Of a stretch of DNA of 64,000 nucleotides, positions 47,717 through 55,977 are shown piece by piece. Location: NCBI RefSeq assembly GCF_028745735.1, contig NZ_JAQZSM010000002.1, forward strand, positions 295,147 to 359,146, in the 5' to 3' direction. This DNA comes from Roseinatronobacter alkalisoli. GTDB lineage: Bacteria > Pseudomonadota > Alphaproteobacteria > Rhodobacterales > Rhodobacteraceae. Position numbers and translations under genes: made by a program. Under the pieces are notes generated by a model that was not told where the DNA came from, made no database searches, and saw only the letters and a program-made list of their open reading frames with translations. How positions within the stretch are numbered: the first letter of the stretch is position 1; every line of letters starts with the position of its first letter.

Positions 47717-48619
47717 TCACGAAGCGGTTGGCATCATCTCCAGTCCCAATGCCTGGACAACAGCGGCACTTGCCTCTGACGTCAACCCCCGCAGTGGTGG
47801 ACAGGTGCGGGTAAAGGCGGGGTCGTTGTGACGCTGGCCAAGCACAGCCTTGATCGCGGGCAGCCCGCCTGTGTCATTCACTGTTGCAATCCGCGACGCG
47901 GCCAGATTCTGCGCCTCCTGCGATGCCTGACCCGTGACCAGTGCCACGCATTCCGCCGGAAACAGATTGACCATGCCGCCGATCATGCCCGCGCCACCTG
48001 CCGAAACCATGCGCATGACCAGACGGTCATCGCCGGTAAACACCGATAATTCGGGAAATGCGGCAATCAGCGCCAGCCCGCCTTCCAGATCGCCGGTGGA
48101 ATCCTTGATGCCCACAACCCGTCCGTCCAGCCGTGCAATGACACGCCGCACCAGATCCGGCGTGAAGGACACACCGCTGAAGACGGGGAAGTTGTAAAGC
48201 ACGATATCCAGATCAGGCGACCCGGCGCGCGCCACCACCGCGGCGTAGAAATCGCCCACTGCGTCAGCATCGGACGGGGTGTAATAAAATGGCGGGATGA
48301 TCAGTGCGGCGCGTGCGCCCAGATCCGCAGCTGCGCGGTATTGTTCCGCAGCCGCATCAATGCTGCTTTCCATGATGCCGGGAATCTGGCGCGACATGAC
48401 CATGCCCAGATCTGCCATCTGGCGCAATGCGCTGATCTTCTGGCTGGAGGAAAAGGAGGCGCCTTCGCCTGTCGTGCCAAACACCGACGTATAGGCGCAG
48501 CCCTGCGCCAGCAAATGCGTGCAATGGGCCAACAACCGATTCACATCGGGTGTGAAATCGGGTTTGACTGGCGTAATCGCCGCCCCCACGACTCCGGCCA
48601 ATCTGTTGTTATTTTGCAT
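47717..48619 (-). CDS. DapA-family (dihydrodipicolinate synthase-like) aldolase
   Basis: This 300-residue class I aldolase fold protein has the Schiff-base Lys in VGIKDST near residue 169 and a catalytic Tyr in LYNFP. The N-terminus AAITPVKPDFTPD and the GTTGEGAS motif are typical. As first gene of the sugar operon it may cleave a 2-keto-3-deoxy sugar acid. Lysine biosynthesis is less likely from this context. AAGGGG precedes the ATG. Confidence 0.85.
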   Translation of the reverse strand: MQNNNRLAGVVGAAITPVKPDFTPDVNRLLAHCTHLLAQGCAYTSVFGTTGEGASFSSSQKISALRQMADLGMVMSRQIPGIMESSIDAAAEQYRAAADLGARAALIIPPFYYTPSDADAVGDFYAAVVARAGSPDLDIVLYNFPVFSGVSFTPDLVRRVIARLDGRVVGIKDSTGDLEGGLALIAAFPELSVFTGDDRLVMRMVSAGGAGMIGGMVNLFPAECVALVTGQASQEAQNLAASRIATVNDTGGLPAIKAVLGQRHNDPAFTRTCPPLRGLTSEASAAVVQALGLEMMPTAS

Positions 48620-48662
48620 TAATATCCCCTTGGGTACGTCTTGTTCGGACTTTGAGTGTAGA

Positions 48663-48677
48663 ACTGATACAATCAGT
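48663..48677. promoter_or_regulatory. Candidate operator in the sugar-locus divergent promoter
   Basis: ACTGAT ACA ATCAGT is a perfect 15-bp palindrome between the divergent DapA-family and TRAP genes. Outer bases GTA and TAC extend the symmetry. The GntR protein of the operon is the likely binder, letting one site control both transcripts. Confidence 0.6.
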
Positions 48678-48774
48678 CTTTACATAAGTGAGCGCCGCTC
48701 GTAAAGTGTCATCTGCAAATCGCCGCAACACTGCGGCCACTGCAACTGAAACACGACCGGGAGGAGTGACCGAC

Positions 48775-49761
48775 ATGCAGAACAAACTTATCGCCACATT
48801 GCTGGCTACCACGCTGATGGGCGGGGCCGCGCTGGCTCAGGACACGATAGAGCTGAAATTCACCACAGCGTCGGTGCCATCCGATATTCACACCCGCGCC
48901 ATGCAGGTATTTGCGGACGCGCTGAACGCCGCCGCGCCGGACCGGTTCGACGTGCAGCTGTACGATTCGGGGTCGCTGTTCGGGCAGGGGGCTGATCTGG
49001 ATGCATTGCAACGCGGCAATGCCGAAGTCACCTATCTGTCCTTCCAGCTGATTTCCGACAGTATTCCGGCCTATAACCTGCTGACCGCCGGCTATCTGTT
49101 CCAGAACCCCGAGCATTACCGCGCTTTCCTGGCATCTGATATCGGGGCCGAATTTACGCAGACAGTTGCCGATGAAATGGATGTGCAGATTCTGGACACC
49201 TGCTATCTGGGCACGCGCCAGCTGAACCTGCGCCGCGTCCGTGACGTGCAGACCCCCGCCGACCTGCAAGGGGTGAAGCTGCGGATGCCCGGATCAGATG
49301 CATGGCTGTTTCTGGGCGACGCACTGGGCGCATCGCCGACCCCGCTGCCCTTCGGCGAGGTATATCTGGCGCTGCAAACCGGCACCATTGACGCGCAGGA
49401 CAACCCCCTGCCGACAGTCGAGGCCGCGAAGTTCTATGAGGTCACCCAGCAGATTGTTCTGACCAGCCATCTGGTGGACGGGGTCAATATTGTCGTCAAT
49501 AACCAGACCTGGGAAAAGCTGAACGACGACGAACAGACAGCGATGCGCGATGCCGCGATTGCCGCCTGTGACTGGAACAACGAACAACGCCTTGCAGAAG
49601 AAGCGCGTCTTGTCGCATTCTTCGAAAGCGAAGGGCTTCAGGTCACCGAACCCGATCTGGATGCGTTCCGCAGCCATGTGCAGGCGTTTTATGCGGATTC
49701 ACCACGTTCGGCCGACTGGCCCGAAGGTTGGGTTGATGCGATCAACGCGCTGGCCGAATAA
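48775..49761 (+). CDS. TRAP transporter substrate-binding protein (DctP)
   Basis: This 328-residue periplasmic protein has a signal peptide cleaved after ALA near residue 22. The mature protein has the TRAP DctP pattern: IELKFTTASVPSDIHTRAMQVFADAL, the GVKLRMPGSDAW arginine-bearing segment and PLPFGEVYLALQTGTIDAQDNP. Ligands are usually organic acids or sugar acids. GGGAGGAG precedes the ATG. The longer open frame upstream is not used. Confidence 0.92.
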   Translation: MQNKLIATLLATTLMGGAALAQDTIELKFTTASVPSDIHTRAMQVFADALNAAAPDRFDVQLYDSGSLFGQGADLDALQRGNAEVTYLSFQLISDSIPAYNLLTAGYLFQNPEHYRAFLASDIGAEFTQTVADEMDVQILDTCYLGTRQLNLRRVRDVQTPADLQGVKLRMPGSDAWLFLGDALGASPTPLPFGEVYLALQTGTIDAQDNPLPTVEAAKFYEVTQQIVLTSHLVDGVNIVVNNQTWEKLNDDEQTAMRDAAIAACDWNNEQRLAEEARLVAFFESEGLQVTEPDLDAFRSHVQAFYADSPRSADWPEGWVDAINALAE

Positions 49762-49773
49762 CGGGGATAAGGT

Positions 49774-50277
49774 GTGAGCGGACACGCAAAATCATCATAC
49801 CAACGGATTGGTGACCTGCTTTCGCAGGTCGCCAATGCGGTTGGCGGTCTGCTGTTCATCACCGCCTTTGTTGGTTTTATTGTCCAGATCTTCTTTCGCT
49901 ATGTCATTGGCGATCCGTTGCGCTGGACCGAAGAATTCACCATGATCGCCTTCATCTGGACAGTGTTCTGGGCGGCGGCTTTTGTAGTGCCCATCCGTGA
50001 GCATGTCTCCTTCGATGTTGTCTATGATGTTGTTTCACCACAGACACAGCGGATCTTCGCGGTCTTTTCCATGGTGATGGTGATCATCGCCTTCGGGATA
50101 CTCATTCCCCATACAATCGAATATCTGGATTTCCTGACGCGCAGGAAAAGCCCGGTGATGCGGCTGCCGATGCACTGGATCTATGGCTGCTATCTTTTGT
50201 TTATTGCGGGCTTTGCGCTGAAAGCGGCGGCGCGGCTGGTCCATCTGATCGGGCCGGACTGGCGCACGCATATCTGA
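49774..50277 (+). CDS. TRAP transporter small permease (DctQ)
   Basis: This 167-residue protein has four membrane helices and the DctQ hallmark RYVIGDPLRWTEEFTMIAFIW. It bridges the binding protein and the large permease. The start is a GTG with GGGGATAAG upstream, 12 bp after dctP. It probably imports the sugar-derived substrate used by the divergent operon. Confidence 0.9.
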   Translation: MSGHAKSSYQRIGDLLSQVANAVGGLLFITAFVGFIVQIFFRYVIGDPLRWTEEFTMIAFIWTVFWAAAFVVPIREHVSFDVVYDVVSPQTQRIFAVFSMVMVIIAFGILIPHTIEYLDFLTRRKSPVMRLPMHWIYGCYLLFIAGFALKAAARLVHLIGPDWRTHI

Positions 50278-50293
50278 CAGGATACCTGAACTG

Positions 50294-51598
50294 ATGGAGT
50301 TTTTCGCAGATTATGCGCTGATCATCATGGTCGTGATTCTGGTGGTCACGACCATTACGGGCGTGCCGCTGGGTATTGCCATGATCGTGTCCAGCATCTT
50401 CTATCTGGTTATCGCCGGGCGCGATGTCGGGCTGGCGGCCGAAAATGTGCTGAACGGTGTGTTCGGCAATTTCGTGGCGCTTGCGGTGCCATTGTTCATT
50501 TTCGCGGGCAACATCATGAACGCGGGCAAGGTGTCGGACCGCCTGTTATCCTTTGCGCTGGCGCTGGTGGGGCGGGTTCCGGGGGGGCTGGCGCAGGTCA
50601 ATATTCTGACATCGCTGATATTCTCGGGAATGTCCGGGTCGGCAATTTCGGATGTGGCAGGCGTTGGCAAGGTGATCACCGGCATGATGACACAGGACGG
50701 GCGCTATCCGCGCGGGTTTGCCGGTGCCATCACGGCGACATCTTCGGTGGTCGGGCCGATCTTTCCGCCATCGATTCCCATGGTGTTCTATGCGCTGATT
50801 TCATCCACATCCGTGGGCGCGTTGTTTCTGGGTGGTGTGCTTCCGGCGCTGATGGTCTGCACCACCCTTGGCGTCGCGGTTTTCATCATGGCAAAACTGC
50901 GGGGCTTTCCGGTTGAAGCCACAGTGCCATTGCTGATGCTGCCGCTGGTGTTTCTGCGGGCCTTCCCGGCGCTTCTGATGCCCGTCATCTTGCTGGGCGG
51001 TATCTATTCGGGGGTCTTCACCCCGACCGAAGCTGCCGCCGTGTCTGCGTTCTATGCAATTTTGCTGGCGTCTTTTGCCTATCGCGTGCTGGGCCTGCGC
51101 GACTTCTGGGAGGTCGTGAAATCGACCATGCGCACCACGGCCGTGGTGACGATCGTGCTGTGCGGGGCGTTCATCTTCAACTACATCATCACGGTTGAAC
51201 GGGTGCCGCAGGATGTCTTTGCCCTGTTCCAGAGCATGGACCTGACGGTTATCAAGTTCCTGTTGCTGCTGAACCTGCTGTATCTGGTGCTGGGCTGTTT
51301 TCTGGATGTGTCCACCATCATGCTGGTGGTAACGCCGCTGTTCCTTCCCGCTGCTGCCGCTTTGGGCATTGATCTGGTGCATCTGGGCATTGTGCTGGTG
51401 TTCAACATGATGATCGGGTTGATAACCCCACCTTATGGAATATTGCTGTTCATCATCAAGGCACTGACCGGAATCCCCGTGGCGGAGATGATCCGCGAAA
51501 TATGGATATTCCTGGCGCTTCTGATATCGCTGCTGCTGGTCCTGACCTTTTCGCCCGATCTGGTGCTGTGGCTGCCGCGCTATGCCGGGATGATGTGA
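50294..51598 (+). CDS. TRAP transporter large permease (DctM)
   Basis: This 434-residue polytopic protein is the main transport subunit of the TRAP system and uses an ion gradient. It carries the DctM motifs IFAGNIMNAGKVSDRLLSFA, SGSAISDVAG, PPSIPMV, TPTEAAAVS and GLITPPYG. It lies 16 bp after dctQ. The sequence after its stop holds the second MITE-like copy. Confidence 0.94.
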   Translation: MEFFADYALIIMVVILVVTTITGVPLGIAMIVSSIFYLVIAGRDVGLAAENVLNGVFGNFVALAVPLFIFAGNIMNAGKVSDRLLSFALALVGRVPGGLAQVNILTSLIFSGMSGSAISDVAGVGKVITGMMTQDGRYPRGFAGAITATSSVVGPIFPPSIPMVFYALISSTSVGALFLGGVLPALMVCTTLGVAVFIMAKLRGFPVEATVPLLMLPLVFLRAFPALLMPVILLGGIYSGVFTPTEAAAVSAFYAILLASFAYRVLGLRDFWEVVKSTMRTTAVVTIVLCGAFIFNYIITVERVPQDVFALFQSMDLTVIKFLLLLNLLYLVLGCFLDVSTIMLVVTPLFLPAAAALGIDLVHLGIVLVFNMMIGLITPPYGILLFIIKALTGIPVAEMIREIWIFLALLISLLLVLTFSPDLVLWLPRYAGMM

Positions 51599-51661
51599 GG
51601 GGCGCTGTTTTTGCGGGAAACAAGCGGTCCCATATCAGGTGCAAGTGCAAGGCTGGCCGGA

Positions 51662-51885
51662 TTTGGCCTGAAGCAGTCACCCAAAGGCGCGGAATCAAGG
51701 GCGAAGCCCGCCGCGCCATCGGCGGGCCGTCCCGCGGCCTGCCGATGACCTGATGTCAGTCCAGTCCTTTGAACGCAGGAGTATGCCGCCGGCATAAACT
51801 GCATTCTTTGAACGTGGGATCGGCAGTCCCCGGCCCACCGATAGCGCGGGCTTGATCCAAGCGCGAACGTCCCCTTCAGGCCAAA
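51662..51885. repeat. MITE-like dispersed repeat, copy B
   Basis: This 224-bp block is the second copy of the repeat at 21030-21254, in the same orientation. Its ends are a perfect 11-bp inverted pair, TTTGGCCTGAA and TTCAGGCCAAA. It starts 63 bp after the DctM stop. A TATGCC GCC GGCATA hairpin and CCCGCCG...CGGCGGG hairpin lie inside. The match with copy A extends over its whole length, and no target-site duplication is clear. Confidence 0.78.
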
Positions 51886-51940
51886 TGATGCATAAGCCGA
51901 ATGTGTCAGTCCGGCCTTCGTGGTACCCGGCGCGCGATTG

Positions 51941-52447
51941 TCACGGTTCGGGAATCGCGGAAACCAGATCTTCGATCACATGGGACACAAGCTGCTGACG
52001 GCTGCTTAATTCAGATTTTCGGAAGATCGACGACAATTGCGATTTGACGGTCGATTCAGTGGTTCCGCGCAATTTGGCTATTTCCGCATTGGAAAAGCCC
52101 TTGATCACCAGAATGGCGACATGGCGTTCTGTTGGTGTCAGTTTCCATGTCTCGAACTGGCGATCAACATACTCGTAGAACTGCCCCGCTGCGGCCTGTA
52201 GCTGGTCGTTTATGCGGTTGGCGCGCCGTGACCCCAGAATCAACAACACAACGCTGCTGACCACCCCGAACAGAAGCCCGAAACTGGACAGGATTTCCAG
52301 CAGTTCCTGAACTTCCCACGGCACCCACAGGAATTCGATCAACAGCAGTTCCGACAGGATCTTTATCATAAAGAATCCTGCGCTTGCGATCTGAACAAAA
52401 AGCACGACTAAAATGATGACTACCATATGCCAGCGGAATCCAAACAT
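51941..52447 (-). CDS. Membrane-anchored LuxR-type regulator
   Basis: This 168-residue protein begins with two hydrophobic helices (residues 7-29 and 53-73) and ends with a LuxR-type HTH at about residues 100-160, seen in LTPTERHVAILVIKGFSNAEIAKLRGTTESTVKSQLSSIF. There is no receiver or autoinducer domain. A DNA-binding domain on a membrane tether is a minority form of this family. It is the last gene of a four-gene run with secreted and membrane proteins and probably controls the nearby repeat-protein genes. Confidence 0.85.
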   Translation of the reverse strand: MFGFRWHMVVIILVVLFVQIASAGFFMIKILSELLLIEFLWVPWEVQELLEILSSFGLLFGVVSSVVLLILGSRRANRINDQLQAAAGQFYEYVDRQFETWKLTPTERHVAILVIKGFSNAEIAKLRGTTESTVKSQLSSIFRKSELSSRQQLVSHVIEDLVSAIPEP

Positions 52448-52480
52448 CAGATGTGGTCCTGCTGGCGATGAAAGGTTCTA

Positions 52481-52882
52481 TCATCGAGGATTGGGAACAA
52501 CCCTGATACCTCCGGAATGGTTTTGCAAAAGGTCTTCTATCGGGACAACGGGAATGACCTCAGGGCCGAGTCCGCTATTCCCATAAGTTTCCACAACAGC
52601 ATCCCGAAGTATACGCCCTGTTGCGCGGCTTACCACGATTTCGCGCTTATGGGCCCTGTTCTCTGCCCAGATCCGAAGCCTGTTTAACCATGTACTGGAT
52701 ACATCCACGATTCTGTAGCCGCGTTGCTCCAGTGTCTGAAGAATCAATATGTAATGCGTGTTGCCTTCGCGCCCGACGATGCGTTCTACATCAACAACAC
52801 TTAGACCACGCCCCGACTGACCAGCCACCGCACTGGCAGTGGCTAGAAAAATCAACACGATAATAGCGGAAATACGCTTCAC
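52481..52882 (-). CDS. Secreted PepSY-like small protein
   Basis: This 133-residue protein has a signal peptide (cleavage after VAG near residue 21). The mature part has the LEQRGYRIVDVSSTWLNRLRIWAENRAHKREIVVSRATGRILRDAV pattern of a PepSY-like fold: a helix, Gly-Tyr, then basic strand and TG turn. PepSY proteins often inhibit peptidases or bind envelope partners. The start is a GTG with GGAG eight bases upstream. It lies 33 bp before the LuxR gene. Confidence 0.6.
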   Translation of the reverse strand: MKRISAIIVLIFLATASAVAGQSGRGLSVVDVERIVGREGNTHYILILQTLEQRGYRIVDVSSTWLNRLRIWAENRAHKREIVVSRATGRILRDAVVETYGNSGLGPEVIPVVPIEDLLQNHSGGIRVVPNPR

Positions 52883-52952
52883 TCAAACCACTCCAGCGCT
52901 GCAAGCGGAGAATGCGGCAGCATAGGCCAGACCCCAGCAGGACGCAACAAGT

Positions 52953-53537
52953 TCACGCTGCCCGGAACCGCATTGCACTATTGCCCACGGCACTTTCGAT
53001 CGCCAGCGCAACCGACACACAATCACAGGGCAGCCGCACTGACGCATCAGCAATGACCCCCCGCGCAAGCGAGAAATCATGCCTGGCGAACAGAGAGCTG
53101 CCAATAACCACCGGCGTATCAGGTGAACGCCTGCGGAATGCAATCAGTTTTTCCACGGCGTCCGTGGTGGAACCGAGCGTGTCAATATCCAGCACCAGCA
53201 ACGCTTTTTCATAGCTGAAGCTTTCTATCGCGCGCTCCGCACTTTCAAGACTGCCGACCGATGTAATGGACATGGCTGGCGCGGCAATTTTCGTCACCAG
53301 TGCAAAAAGCGGGCGCGTCTTTCCTTCGACAACATAGATACGACGATCTTCGATCAGATGTGGCGCAACATAATCGAAGCCAACGGCGATACCGTGACTC
53401 CGGTCTCTGGATGCCCGGAACGGGCCTGGTGTGGCCTTGACATAGCCGAAGCGGGCCAGAACGCGGGCCAGAAAACCGGGTTCGGCCGCCGCCCTTTTGG
53501 GCGCCCGGGAAATGTGGATGTCATGGTACAGGGTCAT
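52953..53537 (-). CDS. Hypothetical protein with receiver-like fold
   Basis: This 194-residue protein has no signal peptide or membrane helix. Residues 60-190 show the rhythm of a response-regulator receiver or similar Rossmann-like sheet, with a strand ending in LLVLDIDTLG and another in DTPVVIGSSLF. The normal lysine and acidic-pair positions are absent, so it would be a pseudo-receiver. This is inference from pattern only. Its start overlaps the stop of the next upstream gene (ATGA). Confidence 0.5.
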   Translation of the reverse strand: MTLYHDIHISRAPKRAAAEPGFLARVLARFGYVKATPGPFRASRDRSHGIAVGFDYVAPHLIEDRRIYVVEGKTRPLFALVTKIAAPAMSITSVGSLESAERAIESFSYEKALLVLDIDTLGSTTDAVEKLIAFRRRSPDTPVVIGSSLFARHDFSLARGVIADASVRLPCDCVSVALAIESAVGNSAMRFRAA

Positions 53538-53824
53538 GTTCCGCTCCGTGAATAATGTGCACCAGGTTCAAGGCGGGTAAATCCGCTGTTCGTCCTGAAA
53601 CGTGCGAGAAAGCTTAGCAGGGCACCGAGAAGGTAGAACAAGTTGCCCCCGGCCACATATGCAAGAACAACCATGCCGAAGGACTGATCCAGCACATATG
53701 CCGCTGCGGCGCAGACTATTGCGCCCAGAAGCGCAAACAGCAATTGCAGCAACGCGACACTGTTGCGCAGTGCTGGTGTTCCATGACTGGACCGCGTTAT
53801 TCGTGTTGTTGTTGCAATCATCAT
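53534..53824 (-). CDS. Small two-helix membrane protein, function unknown
   Basis: This protein of 96 residues has two hydrophobic helices near residues 25-45 and 50-75 and an Arg-rich tail. It begins the four-gene run towards the LuxR-type regulator. The ATG at 53824 has GGAGG four bases upstream. I do not recognise a family. Confidence 0.6.
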   Translation of the reverse strand: MMIATTTRITRSSHGTPALRNSVALLQLLFALLGAIVCAAAAYVLDQSFGMVVLAYVAGGNLFYLLGALLSFLARFRTNSGFTRLEPGAHYSRSGT

Positions 53825-54033
53825 CGCGCCTCCCATGGTCTGCCCGACAGGTCATACTCACCAGTCAGAATTCGTGATCCATACTGGCCCCGGCGCCCGC
53901 AAAAGGAATACCCCGTTGGTACGACTACCCGCTTTTGATACCATAGAGGGAAGGGCGCGCGCGCTTGCGCACCATGGCAGACAGGCTCGATTTCCTTGAA
54001 TGGGCGCTGCAGTGATCCGCGCAATCCATATAA

Positions 54034-54073
54034 CGCATATCCGGGAATCGGCGTTGCGATTCCCGGATATGCG
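54034..54073. repeat. Perfect 17-bp inverted repeat
   Basis: CGCATATCCGGGAATCG and CGATTCCCGGATATGCG flank a 6-bp spacer, and an outer TGATCCGC/GCGGATCA pair surrounds it. There is no T-run on either side, so it is not an ordinary terminator. It may be an operator or structured RNA. Confidence 0.65.
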
Positions 54074-54085
54074 GATCAGTCTGTT

Positions 54086-54145
54086 TTAAAAAACGGGCGC
54101 GACAGCTTTTTACGGTTTTACGCAATACACGCAAAAGCTGTCGCG
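54086..54145 (-). terminator. Terminator-like hairpin after repeat-protein gene A
   Basis: CGCGACAGCTTTT pairs with AAAAGCTGTCGCG (13 bp, perfect) across a 22-nt loop, followed on the minus strand by CCCGTTTTTT. It lies 86 bp past the stop of the secreted protein gene at 54231. Confidence 0.7.
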
Positions 54146-54230
54146 TCTTGTGTGGCCGCATTGCGCGGGCCTGAAACCCCTGTCAGGGTTTCCTGACATT
54201 GTGCCCGGATGCGCAGGAATGCACCCTGTT

Positions 54231-54989
54231 TCAGCGGCTAAGCGAGGCCTGCAGATTGTCCTGCGTGGTGTTGATCATGATGCCCTGCGGCGTTGCCCGC
54301 CCACCTGCGGTGGAGTATTCCACACATCCGCCGCTGGCTACGACCCGTGGATCGACAGCAATGCGCACGCGCGTCAGTTCTGTACCGGTGACATAGGCAC
54401 CGACGACAACACCAAGAAATGTGCCGCGCGAATCCAGCACGGCCAGACCGTTCAGCACATCATAATTGCCTGCGCCGGCGCATCTGCCGCTGGGGCGGTG
54501 GCGTTGCGTAATCGGAATTGTATTTATGTCCGGAAACTGTTGCCCCGGTGTCGCGCCCGGCCCCGGACCCGGCCCCGGTGGTGGGGTGGGGGTGCCCGGC
54601 ACACCCGGCGTGGTGCTGCCGGTAGTTATACTGGCCGACAACGCCGAGTCGGTCCCCAGAACTGTTGCATCCGCATCAAGATTACCGACGCTGGCAGATA
54701 CATCTGCCAGCCCGTCCGAGCCGCCGATCGTAGCACCGGCATTGATGTTTGAACCGACACTGGCGTCAACACTGGCAAGGCTGTCGCCGCCGACCCCGAC
54801 ACCCGCAGATATCCCGCCCAGACTGACGCCGACATTCAGCCCGCCATTGTCGCCGCCGCCAATCGACAGCAGTTGCGCCTGAACACTGAGTGGAAGCAGC
54901 ACCGCCCCAAAGAATGCAGCGACTGCTGTTCGCGCCCGCCATGCGGTTCCCCGACTGGCGCGCCTGATCTGAAGCTCGATGACTTGCAT
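54231..54989 (-). CDS. Secreted Gly-rich protein, paralogue A
   Basis: This 252-residue protein has a long signal peptide (cleaved near VQA, about residue 38). A beta-rich Gly/Ser/Ala section follows with motifs such as LNVGVSLGG and ASVGSN, then a PGPGPG-rich linker near residue 145. A C-terminal domain of about 85 residues carries RCAGAGNYDVLNG, FLGVVVGAYV and GGCVEYSTAGGRA. Two Cys there could form a disulfide bond. The domain matches that of the protein at 55978 at 45 of 84 positions by my ungapped comparison. I do not recognise the protein. Its compact strands with LG turns recall a PRC-barrel, but this is only a suggestion. The two genes are divergent across about 990 bp. Confidence 0.75.
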   Translation of the reverse strand: MQVIELQIRRASRGTAWRARTAVAAFFGAVLLPLSVQAQLLSIGGGDNGGLNVGVSLGGISAGVGVGGDSLASVDASVGSNINAGATIGGSDGLADVSASVGNLDADATVLGTDSALSASITTGSTTPGVPGTPTPPPGPGPGPGATPGQQFPDINTIPITQRHRPSGRCAGAGNYDVLNGLAVLDSRGTFLGVVVGAYVTGTELTRVRIAVDPRVVASGGCVEYSTAGGRATPQGIMINTTQDNLQASLSR

Positions 54990-55977
54990 GTTATTGATCC
55001 TTGATCACTTGATTTCCATATTTCGTGTGGGCCGTGACAGGAACAACCTTGGTGAATTCCTATGTGGGGAAACGGAACTGCTGCGACCAGTTAATTTAGC
55101 TTGTACCGGCTGCATTCAGCCAGATCGTACTGACACACACCCGAACACTACCAAGGATGACAATATTCAGTCCATCCCGACAAAGGTAGTATGCCGTTCA
55201 TACCTGTTCATGGTCAATAGCAATTAGAAGTTGTATAAAATCATGACAATCCGGCGCGGCCATCGCCCCCCCCCATGCCAGACACTGCATGACCGCTGCG
55301 ACTGTGTCTTGTTCATGCGGGAATGCAGGTTTCACGAATAATACCTGTTTCAGATAAGGGTCGGAACAGCGTTTCCACAACGTGCCGGGGTGGGAATGGG
55401 ACGCGCCAAAAATATGACTTTATAAGAAATTACCGCCATCACCATGTCCCACCAGACGCGTTTATCAGATGCAGCGATCACGATAACTACAGAAACGGAC
55501 ATTGAGGCATCATCATTCAGGCGTAAATCGCTGCAACAATGCGCTGGACTGGCGCGGCGGTTTTTCATCCTGTCGCAAGAAAATATGCCACCAAGGTAGA
55601 AACAGGATGCCCGCATTAAATTGATTCCCGCGATTTGATGTGACGCTGCCACGTGTTTGCGCACTCTTGGGTGGATTCCGGGGTTTTGCGGCGACCGGAT
55701 TCGCAGAAAATACCGGCAAGGCCTGCGAAAGTGATCGCCCTATGGTAGTATCGTCATACACCTTAAGTGCTATATTCATTTAAATTCAATATCTTGCAGT
55801 ACATCTGGCTTTGCTGGCAACACTGAACTGTGTAATTCTTGTAATACGGGTTGGTTGCCAGAATGTGCTTGGGAACGTTCGGGGGGACGAAGGTGTGGCT
55901 ACACCATTCGTACTGCTTTTTTATTCGACTTTCTGGCAATTCGAAAAATTCAGTTTTGATGGATCTGGAGATCGCAA
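54990..55977. other. Long A+T-richer divergent intergenic region
   Basis: This 988-bp region between the two divergent repeat-protein genes is clearly lower in G+C than the surroundings. Frames of up to about 105 codons are present but show no ribosome site or recognisable features. It contains a GGCTG CATT CAGCC hairpin near 55110 and an eight-C tract near 55266. It should hold both promoters and is unusually long for that. Confidence 0.55.
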
